DNA of 64,000 bases. It comes from Miscanthus floridulus (taxonomy: Eukaryota > Streptophyta > Magnoliopsida > Poales > Poaceae). The stretch covers positions 142,085,600-142,149,599 of the forward strand of contig NC_089585.1 in assembly GCF_019320115.1 (NCBI RefSeq), read 5' to 3'. Position numbers and translations under genes: made by a program. The first letter of the stretch is position 1. Every line of letters starts with the position of its first letter. Below are positions 1 through 11,746 of this stretch, in pieces. The notes under the pieces were generated by a model. It saw only the letters and a program-made list of their open reading frames with translations, was not told the DNA's origin and searched no databases.

Positions 1-290
1 ATATCGATCGACTTATCCTTTTGTAATAATTCCTACAATTTGCAAGTGAAATGACCTCTTTGATTTAAGTTTCTTTTTAAATTGTTATGTTGTGCCCCGA
101 TCTGGTTCCATTTTCCTGTATGTATAAGAATATACTAGTGTATATAAAAACACATCTCAATCTGTTAGTACTACTACATTAGTTAATCTCTGATGCGTTG
201 TCCCCAATGCAATGCAAGAAACTAGCTAGCTATAGGTACGTGATGGCGCGCGCAAGAATCCCCATCCGGTCATCCCGACGGGAATGGCGA

Positions 291-2648
291 TCAGGAGGAG
301 GCCGGCGGCGGCGGGAACGGCACCTCAACGAGCCCTTCCAGCATCAGGATGACGCTCCGCATGGCGGGCCTCGCCTGCGGCTCCGCTTGCGCGCACCACA
401 GCGCCACCTTGACCGCCCGCTCCACCTCTGCGGCGTCCACGGCCTCGTCGACGCCCACCACCCGCGTCACCTCGCCGCGCACCAGCCACTCGTGCGCGCA
501 CTCCATGAGCGTCCGCTCCTCGCCGGCCTCCTCCAGCTCCATGCTCCGCCGGCACGTCACGATCTCCAGCAGCACCACGCCGTAGCTGTACACGTCCGCC
601 TTCACCGTCACGGGCCCGGCGCCGCGGTACCACTCGGGGGCCAGGTACCCGCGCGTGCCGCGGACACCCGTGAACGTCCGCGTCTGCTCCGGCAGAAGCA
701 GCTTCGCCAGCCCGAAGTCGGCGATCTTGGCCGTCCCCGACGCGTCCATCAGGATGTTCTGCGGCTTCACGTCGCAGTGGATCACCCGGCTGTCCAGCTC
801 GTCGTGGAGGTAGTGCAGCCCGCGTGCGACGTCCAGCGCGATGCCCATCCGTTCGCTCCACACCGGCGGTCCGCGGCCGCTCTTGAACAGACGCTCCGCC
901 AGCGACCCGTTGCTCATGTACTCGTACACCAGCAGCCGGTTGGCGCCCTCGTGGCAGAACCCCAGCAGCCGGACCAGGTTCCGGTGGCTCGTCCGCCCGA
1001 TGGCGCGCACCTCCCGCTGGAACTCCACCTCCCCCTCCTCCACCATCTTCTCCAGCCGCTTTACGGCGATCGCCTTCTCGCCGTTGTGCGGCAGCGTGCC
1101 CCGGAACACCGTGCCGAACGCGCCGCGGCCCAGCGGCTCGCGGAAGCTCCACGTCGCGTCCTCCAGCTCCTGGTAGCTGTACGACCTCAGGGGAGCCTCC
1201 TCGTCCAGGGCCTCCCCTGCGTCCAGCTCCGCGGTCGTCCTCCGATTCGCAAGGACTAGCCGCGCCGCCACCACGAGGGCGGCTAGCGACACGAACGTCA
1301 GGACCCCGATGCAGACCAGCGCGACGGTGACCGAGCGCCCGACGCGGCGGTCCCCGCCGCCGATCGCTGGGCTTCCCGCGGCGTTCTTGACGAACACAGT
1401 GTACCCGCCGCCCGCACGACCGTACCGGAGCGGGAGCTGCTGCTTGGTGCAGGTGCCGTCGTTGTTGTTGAGCAGCACGGCAGCGCAGAGGCAGTCGGCA
1501 ACGCACGCGGCCTGGCAGTCGGCGGCGCTCGTGCCCGCGCCAAGCACGGCGTACGGTGTGTCCGCCCACGACATGTTCTGCATCGCGACCATGCTAGCAG
1601 TAGCACCAGAACCAGCCGTGGCGCAGTCACCGGTGCCCGTGGTCTCGGTGCACCCGAGTGGTGCGTTGGCGGCGTCGATGAAGTCGAACCCCGGCGGGCA
1701 CCGGCAGTCGGGCTGCGCGTCGCGGCCGAGGATGCAGTAGCTGTTGAGCCCGCACGCGCCCTTGACGTGGCACCGGTCGTCCGGCCCGATCCACTGGGCG
1801 CTGGTCGTCCACGCGCCCCCAGACGCGACGGCGTGGCGGTACAGGCGGAGGACCCCGTCGGGGTCGAGCGTGACGCGGTAGAAGACCTGTGTCTCGGCGG
1901 GCGAACGCGCGGCCCCGGGCCGCGTCAGGTTCTTGGTGTAGTTGCCGTTGTTGCCGGTGACGTAGAGCACGCCGGTGGCGTCGAGGCGCAGGGTGAGCGG
2001 GAAGCCGATCTGGAACGTGCCGGTGGCCCAGTACGCTGCGTCCGCGGTGTTCTCCGTCTGGACCGGGTACAGGACGAGGTTACCGTCGTTGAGCTGGTTG
2101 GTGAGGCGGTACCTCCCCGTGGCTGTGTTGGTGAGCGAGACGCTGGAGAAGAGCTGCGCGCCGGGGACGAGGTCCTGGCCCGGGAGCAGGGTATCGGTGG
2201 GCGCGGCGAAGGTGGACCAGACCATGGTCCCGTTGGCGTCGTAGAGCATGAAGCTACCGTCGTCGCGCATGGCGGCGGCGGCGGCCGGCCGGGACGGCAC
2301 CGCGAGGTTCCGATCCTGGCCGTCGGCGGGGCCCGTCCAGACAAGGCGGCCGTCGTAGGTGAGCCAGAGCGCGCCGCCCGTGGACGGCGTGTCGTTGCGG
2401 TTGGCCGTCCACGTGACCGTGATGTTGGGGGTGGTAGCGAGCCAGACGCCCACCGCGAGTCCCCCGTCCGTGGCGTAGAAGCCGAAGGCGAAGCGGCCCG
2501 ACGGGGACGGCCAGGCGGCGCCCGCGGCCGCCTGCAGGGAGTTCCCCGAGGTGACGTTGGTGGTCTGCTGCTGCGCGGCACCTGGCGCGGGCACGGAAAG
2601 AAGCGTGGCGAGCGCGAGCAGCGATAGCATGGGGGTGGGTAAAGCCAT
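291..2648 (-). CDS. G-type lectin receptor-like serine/threonine kinase (LECRK-like), intronless
   Basis: A 785-residue single-exon membrane receptor kinase that would phosphorylate Ser/Thr after sensing an extracellular ligand. Seen in order: a signal peptide (residues 1-25, ending APGAAQ), a bulb-type lectin region with WTANRND near 80-87 and WSTFAAPTDTLLPGQ near 144-158, a Cys-rich EGF-like stretch (293-333), a PAN-like Cys-rich region (342-400), one membrane span (about 440-466) and a kinase domain (about 503-775). The kinase has GRGAFGTV (507-514), Lys530, HCDVKPQN (catalytic Asp626), DFG (644-646) and APEW (670-673). Cys replaces Arg before the catalytic Asp, so this is a non-RD kinase. 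The architecture and length fit the LECRK (SD-2b) family. The start was chosen because a good signal peptide follows it directly. All catalytic motifs are intact, so I read it as functional. A damaged kinase-only copy lies about 34 kb away on the other strand. The ligand is unknown. Confidence 0.93.
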   Translation of the reverse strand: MALPTPMLSLLALATLLSVPAPGAAQQQTTNVTSGNSLQAAAGAAWPSPSGRFAFGFYATDGGLAVGVWLATTPNITVTWTANRNDTPSTGGALWLTYDGRLVWTGPADGQDRNLAVPSRPAAAAAMRDDGSFMLYDANGTMVWSTFAAPTDTLLPGQDLVPGAQLFSSVSLTNTATGRYRLTNQLNDGNLVLYPVQTENTADAAYWATGTFQIGFPLTLRLDATGVLYVTGNNGNYTKNLTRPGAARSPAETQVFYRVTLDPDGVLRLYRHAVASGGAWTTSAQWIGPDDRCHVKGACGLNSYCILGRDAQPDCRCPPGFDFIDAANAPLGCTETTGTGDCATAGSGATASMVAMQNMSWADTPYAVLGAGTSAADCQAACVADCLCAAVLLNNNDGTCTKQQLPLRYGRAGGGYTVFVKNAAGSPAIGGGDRRVGRSVTVALVCIGVLTFVSLAALVVAARLVLANRRTTAELDAGEALDEEAPLRSYSYQELEDATWSFREPLGRGAFGTVFRGTLPHNGEKAIAVKRLEKMVEEGEVEFQREVRAIGRTSHRNLVRLLGFCHEGANRLLVYEYMSNGSLAERLFKSGRGPPVWSERMGIALDVARGLHYLHDELDSRVIHCDVKPQNILMDASGTAKIADFGLAKLLLPEQTRTFTGVRGTRGYLAPEWYRGAGPVTVKADVYSYGVVLLEIVTCRRSMELEEAGEERTLMECAHEWLVRGEVTRVVGVDEAVDAAEVERAVKVALWCAQAEPQARPAMRSVILMLEGLVEVPFPPPPASS

Positions 2649-3853
2649 GGCGCGCGTCGGCGGCCAATCTAGCTAAATGAACTCCACCATGGCTGCTGCT
2701 GCTGAAGGAGGAGGAGGAGTGATGAATTGAATTGAATTGAATTCATTGACTGGCAGCATGCTGATGAGATTTGGTTAGGACATGGTCCTTGCAAGTAAAC
2801 TAGAGATTTGGTTGTGTTGTTAGTCAAAGATTGTTCCATCATTCGTGCAGAAAGTCCAAGCTGAATATGAACGTACATGAGGATATATTTAGGTCACCTT
2901 TCATATAGGCCAAATTGGTTTATTTTTAATTAATATATATATATATATATACTCGGAGCGGTAGTGCATACATGTTAGGGCTTGTTTGGCTTATAAGCCA
3001 TAACTGAAAGTACTGTTGACTGGTTTGATGTGAAAGAAAAATATTATTCGTTGAATAATAAGCCATGACTTATAAATCAAATATCTGGAATGCACGCTGG
3101 AGAGCGACAGGGAAGCCCGGATATATCATGTGTTGGCATTGGATCTCATGGCATGCATTTCTAAGGTTTCGAGGTACATCAGCGGATTCGGCTGTATTCC
3201 GGTTTCAATGTTGGATGGGATTAGAATATCGACTATATCGACCAAGGCCATCAAAGGGGAAGCTGATGAAATGACTTAGATGAAATATTGTTTTTTCCTC
3301 TCATTTAGAAAGGGGTGTACTGTACCAAGTTTGAATATAATTATTCCTACCCGAAAAAAGAAGGCAACATAATTTTTTGAATTTTTTCTGGATACATAGA
3401 TTTTGTTATACATCTAGATATATATTATGTCTAGATATGTAATAAAATTTGTGTATCAAGAAAAGTCAAAACGACTTATAATTTGAGACGGAGAACACCC
3501 AACAAATCCGGTTCTTAGATAGCTTTAGTTTTAAAAGTAAAAAAAATAATAAAAAAAAGGAGACAAGGCAGCAACGAATAACAGGGGTCGACAAAGGCAA
3601 TAGCATACCCTGACCGGCGACCGCTAGCAGTAGCAGCTAGATCAGAGGCAACCAGCAAGAATTGACTCGAGCACACTGTACAAGGTGCCGTAGGTAGCTA
3701 GTGGGATTGTGGGAAATCCAGGAATAATGGAATATATCTGCAGTGCTGCCAAGTATTTCTGTTCTACTATTATATTATAATCTACTACACACGACGAAAA
3801 AGGAGTGGCGTCGTCCTAGTAGTGAATGAATGGTAGTGGACAGCAGGTACGAG
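2649..3853. other. Upstream region of the receptor kinase with MITE remnants
   Basis: No convincing gene. A TTGACT W-box-like core lies on the minus strand near 2821-2827, upstream of the kinase, and AT-rich TATA-like runs lie near 2880-2905. A (TA)n microsatellite spans about 2926-2951. About 2973-3078 is a degenerate copy of the small foldback MITE family seen elsewhere in the window (GCTTGTTTGGCTTATAAGCC at one end, an AATAAGCC-type end at the other). About 3385-3505 looks like the decayed right part of a Stowaway-type MITE, ending near GACTTATAATTTGAGACGGA. Whether the W-box regulates the kinase is not testable from sequence alone. Confidence 0.5.
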
Positions 3854-4815
3854 TAGAGATGGCAACGGGCAAAAAAAAAAAAAAAAAACCGTGTGCCTAT
3901 GGGTGCCCGACCCGGTGGGCGCGGATACAGGCGCGAACCTGTGCCCGCGGGCATAGAGTTGTGTCCAGCAGGCAAAGGTAATTGGATAAAAAAGAGCATG
4001 CCCGCATTCGCAAACCCGCAAAACCCGCACTGACACGTGGGACCACTGTGTAAGAGCTATATAACCTTCAGATTCTAGGGTTTGAGTTCACTCATCCGTC
4101 ATCCCAAATTCCCAATCCCATCCCTCCCACTCCCACCACCACCACCAGCCGTCGTCACCCACTCACCCTCACGGGCTCACCCACGCGGTGACGCGGCCAC
4201 GAGACCGGCGACCCCAAGTCGCGCCTCCGGAGTCTGGCCTCCACATCGGCGTCGCGCGTCCCCAGACTCCAGCGGCATCGCACCTCCGGGCTCCGGGCTC
4301 CCCAGCGCCGTCGCTCCTCCACTCCGGCCTCCCTCAGACGGTCAAACCCCTAGCCCCCAGTTCCCCAATCGAACTCCCCGCACCGAGGTCCGAGGCTCCT
4401 TCGCCGGCCGCCGTCCTCCCCGGTCCGAGGCTCCAACGCCGGCCGCCATCCTCCCTGCTCCGAAGCTCCGACGCAGGCCTCCCCCCTCCGACGCCGGTCG
4501 CTGGACACCGGCCTCCCCGCACCGAGGCTCCTTTGTCGGCCGCCGTCCTCCCCGCTCCAAGGCTCCGACGCCGGCCGCCATCCTCCCCGCTCCAAAGCTC
4601 CGACCCAGGCCACCATCCCCGCCACGTAGGCTGTCGTCTCTGTCCCGCAGGCCGCCACGGATATGCGGGCATGCCCGCGGATAGCGGGCGCAGGCGCATA
4701 GTGCTACCCGTGGCGGGTGGTGGATGGCAGGTGCGGGCGCGGGCACAGATATATGGTCGCGGGTGCGGGTTTGTGATTTCTATATCCGCGTGGATTTTAC
4801 CCGTTGCCATTTTTA
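3854..4815. mobile_element. Non-autonomous hAT-type DNA transposon (962 bp)
   Basis: The ends TAGAGATGGCAACGGG and CCCGTTGCCATTTTTA form terminal inverted repeats of about 16 bp. They are flanked by a perfect 8-bp direct duplication GGTACGAG (3846-3853 and 4816-4823), which is the hAT signature. Subterminal stretches are rich in GCGGG/CCCGC repeats. The interior (about 4375-4610) has imperfect repeats of about 50 bp built on CTCCGACGCCGGCCGCC. Several long GC-rich ORFs cross it on both strands, but none resembles a transposase, and their proline/arginine bias looks like compositional noise. The A18 run near 3872 is probably unstable. Confidence 0.88.
4031..4066 (+). promoter_or_regulatory. 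Possible promoter inside the hAT element: G-box/ABRE plus TATA
   Basis: TGACACGTGGGA (from 4031) contains a CACGTG G-box with ABRE-like flanks. It is followed about 20 bp later by CTATATAAC (about 4058-4066) and then AGGGTTTGAG. The order and spacing resemble a compact plant promoter that could drive plus-strand transcription into the GC-rich interior. It could be the relic promoter of the lost transposase gene. Function is inferred only. Confidence 0.4.
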
Positions 4816-4823
4816 GGTACGAG

Positions 4824-5436
4824 CGAGCGAGAGTGAGCTTTCGTCGCTCCATGGTCTTTAATTTGCACGAGATGAATCCACGATGCAGCATCGTCAAATT
4901 CGTCATCGTCACTCGTCACACCACACGCAACCACTTTAATTTGTTCCGCCTCTCAGATCCCCTGTTCGACTGGCTGAAAAAAAAGACTTTATTGATTTAT
5001 TAGAAGAGAAAAATATTATTCCATGACTGAAAAGTAATGTTGATAAATTCAAGCGAACACGGAAGTTGTTGGTCAACACAAGTGTCTCTTGCTTTCTTGT
5101 TAATCACTTTTTTTTCAAAAATAAATAATACTGAGATTTATGTCATATCTTTATATTATTATTAACAATAAATTTATTTTCTTTCCCCGAAATAATATTA
5201 TAAGAGATACAAAAAGTGATAATATCAAATCTAAAAATATAAACGTTTCATTATATTCTTATAGAAGAAAAACAAAACAAATGATAGCTACAGTGAAAGC
5301 TTAGCCAGGACCATGCCATGCGTTGGCACACCGAGGTAGGTGCCGTAGCAACCTGGGAGTAGGTAGCACACGGGCACGAGGCTACGACGACGACGGCGAA
5401 AAGGAGTGACGTCGTCGTGACATGCACATATATACC

Positions 5437-5478
<42 letters not shown>

Positions 5479-5479
5479 C
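4824..5479. other. Intergenic, with AT microsatellite
   Basis: No gene recognised. The stretch is AT-rich and ends in a (GT)n/(AT)n microsatellite at about 5427-5477. Confidence 0.6.
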
Positions 5480-5699
5480 TGGCTACAAAATAATTTATTA
5501 TATAGCCACTTTGAGTTACGATAATTACTATATTAATTTACGAGATTATAACTAAGTGGTTTACTATAACGTTATAGTAAATATCCCCATATGTTATAGT
5601 AACCCAACTATAGTAAATATGTATTGATATTATCGTAAATTAATATATAAAATTAACATAAATATAAGTGGCTACATAATAAATTATTTTGTAGCTGCC
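5480..5699. mobile_element. MITE with long TIRs (about 220 bp)
   Basis: The left end GGCTACAAAATAATTTATTA and the right end, reverse-complemented (GCAGCTACAAAATAATTTAT...), match for more than 30 bp, extending into TATAGCCACTT/TGTAGCCACTT. The interior is AT-rich and non-coding. Superfamily is not assigned. Confidence 0.75.
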
Positions 5700-5807
5700 T
5701 ACTGAATATCTGACCTTTCGTCCGTGACCCATGTCACAGTTCCACCTTGGCGGCTTCAATTCTCCGGTCCGATCCATCGGTGTGCACTGTGCAAGGCGTC
5801 CCACAGC

Positions 5808-6811
5808 TATGGTTGAAAACGGTCGGGATATATCCCGTTCCGTTTCGCCCCGATTTCTACATTTAACCTGATCGTATTCGTATTTTCGGACAAAAATGAA
5901 ATCGGTACGGAAAACGGGACACGAAATTCAAAATCGGGACGAAATCGGTTTGGGCCCTATCCCGATCGTTTTCACATATCCCGTTTTTTATTTCAGGATA
6001 TCCCGTATACGCAAAGCGGACATTCCGAATTTACTTCTTACCCAACCCAACTCGAGCAGCCAGTGGCCCAGCCCAACAAAGATAGGGTTTACTTCTTACC
6101 CAGCGGTTGTCCCCCTCCCCCTCAAAGGCTCGACACGAGACGCGCCCCCGCCCCTGCCCTTGCCCGCCTCCGCCTGGCCTGGCCGACCACCTCCCCCCTC
6201 GACGCGACCCCGCCCCCGCCCCCAGCTGGTCGGCTCCCCGCAACGCGAGGCCGCGACCTCGCCTGCATATTCCAAAGAAGTTGACGGCAACGTCGAAGAC
6301 AATGGCGCCCACTGGAGAAACTCCTTCTGGATCGAGAGGCGGCGGGACCAAGACCAAGAGTGTGCGCAGGCTTATGGAGCCACCGTCAGGCACGCCACCG
6401 CTTCTTCCTTGTCCAGGTACTGAGGAATTTAGACCTGTTGGCTAGCCCAAATGTCTCTAAATATTTAGACCTGTTGCCTATTTATCAATTGTCATGGTAA
6501 ATTGGTGATTTGTGTATCAATGTATGTGTACAAGTGAATTGTGCATGACTATGTGTGGTTGTGTCGGTACCGGACTATTGGCATGTTGTCATGCTCAACT
6601 ACGTTCTACGGGCCGGTGTTTCCGTTTTGCTTTTCGTATTCCGACCGTGTTCGACATGTTCCCGATCGAATTAGTTCGTTTTTGATATCCCGTTAGTTCG
6701 TTTTCGTGTTCGTTTCTGACCTTCCCGAATTCGATTTCGTTTTCGTATTGAAATGTAAAAGTGAAAATAATATTGGGGTTATCCCGACCGAGTTCGACCG
6801 CTTTCAACCTA
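5808..6811. mobile_element. Ac/Ds-like hAT non-autonomous element (about 1 kb)
   Basis: The left end TATGGTTGAAAACGGTCGGG and the right end CGACCGCTTTCAACCTA are inverted repeats that resemble Ac-type termini. The flanks GTCCCACAGC (left) and GTCCCAGC (right) look like an 8-bp target duplication with a 2-bp change. Copies of CCCGTT/CCCGAT-type motifs fill both subterminal zones, as in Ac-like elements. A short ORF starts at 6302 (MAPTGETPSGS...) and reaches a GT at the end of CTTGTCCAG|GTACTG near 6415. It could be the first exon of a lost transposase; the rest is absent. Confidence 0.75.
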
Positions 6812-6955
6812 GTCCCAGCGAGCTAGCTATTTTTCTGACGTGGGTGACAGAGAAGCATGAGAATACTGATCGTTGGGCTATTTTTCGGACAGTGAGATCA
6901 GGCTTTTACCTACTGGAATCAGACTGAGACAGGCAACGACGCATCCAAATATGCA

Positions 6956-7068
6956 CTCCCTTCGTTCTAAAATAGTGATGTTTTTTTCTACCTTCAGACA
7001 TCTTGTTCGTACGGTCAAATAAAATATCTAAAAGTAAAAAAACGTCACTTGTTTTGTGACGAAGGGAG
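6956..7068. mobile_element. Short Stowaway-type MITE
   Basis: CTCCCTTCGTTCTAAAATAG at the left and GTTTTGTGACGAAGGGAG at the right are inverted ends with the CTCCCT terminus typical of Stowaway (Tc1/mariner-derived) MITEs. TA follows the right end; the left flank is CA, so one duplication copy has mutated. About 113 bp, non-coding. Confidence 0.82.
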
Positions 7069-7229
7069 TACAATCTTCGATTCTTCATGTACTTAATTTT
7101 GTGGCCAACTAAAAGTAGAGAAGAGTTGGAGGATTTGGGGAATGAGGAAGAAGCAAGAATCGAAAAGGAGTTTTTCTATTAAAAAATATAGCTGACAAGA
7201 GTTTTTGCCATAACTTTTATTAAAAATTT

Positions 7230-8250
7230 TAAAAAGTATCGGAAGTGCTAATGTCTGGACGTCCGGACGGACTTCCGCGCGGACTCTGTTTCCCACGCGC
7301 CTGCACTCCACGCCCCCGCTCACGCCAGCATGCCCCTGCCTGCACATGCGTTTCGTGCGCCCACGCGGGGCCCGTGCTACCCGGACACCGCCCGCGCTGT
7401 CAGACCGCGTGCCCCATCCGCTTCTCACGCGCATTTCAACATGTGCAACACTCAATCTACTTTTGAAACATTCAGATGCATCACTTACAACATACATCTA
7501 AAGACAGATGAAACATGTGTCTGAAAAACTTGCAAAAACACCTTAAAACACTTGAAACCATTGCAAACATACGGAACATCTAGATAAAATACTTTCAACA
7601 TATGTGTGAAACATATGTAACATCCAGATAAAAAACAGATGAAACACTGAGAACAGAAGCCTGCAACATCCGTGCACAACCATTGCAATATCTCGATCTA
7701 CTTTTGCAACATCCATATGAAACACTTGCAACATACCTATGAAACATCCAAAACACTTAAAACATACACCTGCAACATGTGTTTTTCACCCGTTCTTCCG
7801 GAAGACGTGGAGCAGAGCGGGGAATGACCGGTTCCGGCTAGCCGACGGTAGAGGATGGTGGCACGGCCTGACAACGGCCAGATGTGGCTACGCCTGGCCT
7901 AGGCCCGACCAACGACGGCCCCCTCTCTTGGCCGCCGGGCCATACACGGCGGCCGTCGCCTGCAAGTGGAGATGGAGGATTGAGGATGGAGATGGAGAGA
8001 ATGGGCGCGGCGGCGATGGAGAGGAAAGCCGGCGGGAGGCGCGATGGAGGAAGGCGTGCATGAGGCGTGATGGAGGAAGGCGTGCGGGAGGGGCAGCGGA
8101 GCCAAGTTACGGCGATGCGTGATTTTTTTAATAAACTGCGGTGACTGAAGGAGAGCGGATAGGAAGGGATAGGATAGCCTTTTGGTCATCGGGGTCCACC
8201 AACAAAGACATCCGCCACGGACAGGCGTCTGCTTGCGAGCACCAAAAACG
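7230..8250. mobile_element. Degenerate dispersed DNA-element-like repeat (MULE-like, unproven)
   Basis: Three compositional blocks lie in a row: a GC-rich block (7245-7430), a block with many short GAAACA/GCAACAT units (about 7440-7790), and a GC-rich block (7790-8120). The left edge AAGTGCTAATGTCTGGACG and the right edge, reverse-complemented (GGTGCTCGCAAGCAGACGCC), share only patchy similarity. The ORFs here are low-complexity and none is a recognisable protein. I read it as an old non-autonomous element, possibly Mutator-like, from layout rather than from firm termini. Confidence 0.35.
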
Positions 8251-8325
8251 TATACAAGTTGCACTCCTGTTTTTTTTAGGTGCAATCTGGATTAAAAACC
8301 ACACGAGTATATATATGTATATATA

Positions 8326-8486
8326 CTCCCTTTACTTTTATTTAGATATCGTATTAGGTTTGTCCTAAGATAAATATTTATATCTTTGAGGATTGATTTA
8401 AAAGAAATACATAGATTTATGACATAAGATATATAATTTTAGATTCACTATCAAAAATATTTTCATAACATATAATTCATAGGTTG
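8326..8486. mobile_element. Stowaway MITE, left part (split by the Gypsy insertion)
   Basis: It begins CTCCCTTTACTTTTATTTAG after a TA and runs to GGTTG at 8482-8486, the target site of the Gypsy element. The matching right part is at 32204-32299. Joined, the two parts give a MITE of about 257 bp whose arms pair (TTAGGTTTGTCCTAAG on the left with CTTAGGACAAATTTGATGCG on the right). Confidence 0.85.
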
Positions 8487-10145
8487 TGTCGACACAGAAT
8501 TTCGTCCCGTGCCGAGGACACACGCAGCAAGCCGGAAGGGTCCGCTCGATGGAGCAGATCCGCCTAGCTTCAGCGTAGGGGTGGTCGATCCTGCGCAATC
8601 CTCCCGAGGCGTGCCAGTCAATTTGACCCTACAATTGACAAGGAGAGAAAGTTCATCAGTAGTTAAGGGCAGAACTTGCCGGTGTTGCCAGACAGTCCCG
8701 AATGTACGACTGTGAGAGCCGATATGAAAGAAAATCGGCTAAATAGCCGATTCCAGTATATTCATGAGAATAAGTCAGTTCGAGCTCATGGGGTTGTGTG
8801 AGGAGAATCAGTTATCATTCAGGATAAACATCATTTAAACGAATATTAATCAATGGCAATAAGATATCAATGATGATCGATCCATACTGAGCCAATGATT
8901 ACGAGTAACCGAACTCCTTTTTATATAAAGAAACAATTCAACATCACTTAATCATTTAATAAAGATAAATCTAATGAACATGTTAGATGTCATCTATCGC
9001 CATGACCAGTGGGGCATGAGGCAGAATCATGCAGGCCGTAGAAACAACAATAGACTCGACGACCCTAACTCATTACTAATATCAGTGGGGCATGAGGCAG
9101 AATCATGCAGCCCGTAACACAATAACAAGATCATGGGGCTAACACATCTTTTAACTTATCTCTACTTCAACAATCTCGTGATGTGAACTGTTCGTGAAAG
9201 CATTCGATATCGACTAAACAGCCGATTCAGGCATAGCGCACAGTTAAGGTCATGTCTTCTCAGGAACGGGTCTGTCAACCAACGATCCCCATTCCACGAT
9301 GCCAACAGTGGGGTGAGAGGCAGAATCCCATAGGCCGTGATGACGGGCCATGAAACGGTTCTCGCTAACCGATAGATCTACTCCAGATCGAACATGCCTT
9401 AACCGCACGCTGTGCACGATTAAGATTGACGCAAAATAGCCGATAAAAACATAACTCATCGCTTAAGATGTAGATTAGATCAGTTCTAGATTAGCAAACG
9501 ATGAGTTAAACAAGATATAAGGCCGATCTAGATCAATCTCAATCGGGCAGAGTGATATTGCTGTAATTAGATAAACAATGAAAGCAATAAGCAATATCGG
9601 TAACTTAATGAATCTATCAAAGACTGCCACTCTAAGATAGAGCCGATAACTTGACCTTGATCCAATTCAAGCAGTGGGGTGTGAGGCAGAATCACAAAGG
9701 TCATACTTGAATTAGGCAACAGTCGATAACTAGCTTATACCAGAGCCACAGTGGGGGTCGACCAGATCGATGCAGCCATACGAACAGAGGTATAAACCAT
9801 GACGGTACTTACAACAAGCAGTGGAGGTCGACCGGATCGATGCAGTTGTACTTGCCGAAGAACTCACCAAGATCTACTCTACTCCTACTCCTAAGGGGTG
9901 GCCGGAGTCGAAAAAAATAATTGACTTGTATTTGATTGATTGGTTCCTTTACAATAGCCGGGGTTTGGTATTTATACTCGAAGTCTAAAAATGAACCCTA
10001 CTCGAGTACGACTCAATACAATCTTTGGCATAATGAAAACATTCCTAATTTAAGATAATTTGGACTCTAATCTTTCCCTTTTTATAGAGTCCAGCATGTC
10101 CCGTCTCAGCGCCAATCATAGCATCTGTCGTTATCTGCTGGCGCT
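8487..10145 (-). repeat. Gypsy 3' LTR, first segment
   Basis: Matches 30402-32057 base for base apart from scattered substitutions. It ends at GCGCT, the Copia target site, and continues at 23450. A TATA-like GTATAAATACC lies on the minus strand at about 9967-9977. The ORFs in it are fortuitous. Confidence 0.92.
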
Positions 10146-11729
10146 TGAAAGGATCAAGATGCCCAAGAGGGGGGGTGAATTGGGCTAATTCTAAATTCTC
10201 TTGCAATAATCAAATCCTACGGATAGCCCAATTAACCCCTTGTGCCTAGAAAAGTATTTCTATCAAACTAATGCACAATGAACTTGCAACCTATGTTCCA
10301 AACTTACTCTAGCATGCAATTCTATGGATGTAAAACAAGTATTGAATTGCTCAAAGTAAATACTCAAAGTAAATGCTCAAAGTAAATAGAGAGAGAAAGG
10401 AACGCGGCGATGTTTTGCTGAGGTATCGGAGAGTCGCCACTCCCCACTAGTCCTCGTTAGAGCACCCATGCAAGGGTGTAGCTCCCCCTTGATCCGCGGA
10501 AGGATCAAGTGCTCTCTACGGGTTGATTCTTCGACACTCCGTCACGGCGAATCACCCAAAGCCGCTCACAACTTGAGTTGGGTCACCCACAAGCTCCGTC
10601 GGGTGATCACCAAGCTCCCAATCACCACCAAGCCGTCTAGGTGATGGCGATCACCAAGAGTAACAAGCACGAACTCTCACTTGACCACGCGAAGCCTAAT
10701 GAGAAGATGGATGCACACTTTGCTACTCTTGATTTGCTAGTGAGGCTACTCTCTTGGATTCTCAAATCTCAATCACCTCACTAGGACCTTGCTCTTCTTG
10801 GCACTCACAAACATGTTTCTCAACTGTTGGAATGAGCAAAAGTGACTCCACACACGAGTGGAGCTTCTATTTATAAGGCAGCCTGAAAAACGAACCGTTA
10901 TGAGCTTCTGCGGGGTGACCGGATGCTCCGGTCATGTTGACCGGACGCTCCGGTCAGTTCAACCCACGAACCAGTAAAAATGTATTGACCGGACGCTGGC
11001 AGGGTCCGGTCAGCACTGACCGGACGCGTCCGGTCGCATAAAACCCTTACTGGAACCTTACTGGACTCGACCGGACGCTAAACCCTCAGGGTCCGGTCAG
11101 CACTGACCGGACGCGTCCGGTCACATATTTCCTTCTCTGGAACCTTACTGGAGTCGACCAAACACTGCCTTTCAGCGTTCGGTCACATGACCCCTTCAGC
11201 GTCCGGTCGCACCGAACGTAGACAGCTGATCAAATGAACTGACCGGACCCTACGGCCAGTGTCTGGTCGCACCGGGGCCAGCGTCCGGTCAGCATTTGAC
11301 CCTCCATTCACTTCCAACTCTCGATCATATGTGAATGAAGTTTGCTCCAAAGGATCTTAGGCATTCATAGGAGCTACCTAGAGCTAGTTTTAACAAGTGT
11401 GCACCACACCTAACTCACTAGACTCAACTAGGTCAAGCTACCCGTCCATACCCTCCTTAATAGTACAGCCAAAGGAAAAACAAAGTCCTAAACTACTCTA
11501 AGTGTCACTCCAACTCCAATCGACACTTAGAACTAGTCATCCTTAACCTTATCATCCATCCTTTGAAAACCGAAACGATTTCCATCGTAGGAGCATGACA
11601 ACCTCGATTGCCCAATCGATCACCATTACTATGACCTAACTCAATTGCCTCTGCAAAACACATGTTAGTCATAGTAATCTTGTATTGACATTAATCATCG
11701 AAATCCAACTAGGGGCCTAGATGCTTTCA
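10146..11729 (-). repeat. Copia 3' LTR
   Basis: 1584 bp, the same length as the other copy. Over the first 190 bases I count three differences, all transitions, from 21861 onward. It contains CTATTTATAAG (10867-10877), a TATA box on the minus strand. About 10900-11290 holds a dense cluster of GACCGGACGC and GCGTCCGGTC units in both orientations. Confidence 0.94.
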
Positions 11730-11746
11730 ATCTCCCCCTTTTTGGT
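11730..11746 (-). other. Copia polypurine tract
   Basis: On the minus strand this reads as an A-run then a G-run (CACCAAAAAGGGGGAGAT) directly before the LTR terminus TGAAAG. This is the plus-strand priming site expected next to a 3' LTR and fixes the element's orientation. Confidence 0.85.

Noticed and set aside
198..1259. 353-codon plus-strand ORF overlapping the receptor kinase
   Set aside because: It is the antisense shadow of the GC-rich kinase exon: His/Arg/Pro-rich, with no family feature. The minus frame carries all kinase motifs.
1767..2627. 286-codon plus-strand ORF opposite the lectin domain
   Set aside because: Gly/Arg/Val-rich shadow frame. The open length is explained by GC content.
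4082..5003. Long GC-rich ORFs on both strands near 4.1-5.0 kb
   Set aside because: They lie inside a hAT element over an imperfect 50-bp repeat, conflict in frame, and show only Pro/Arg/Ala bias.
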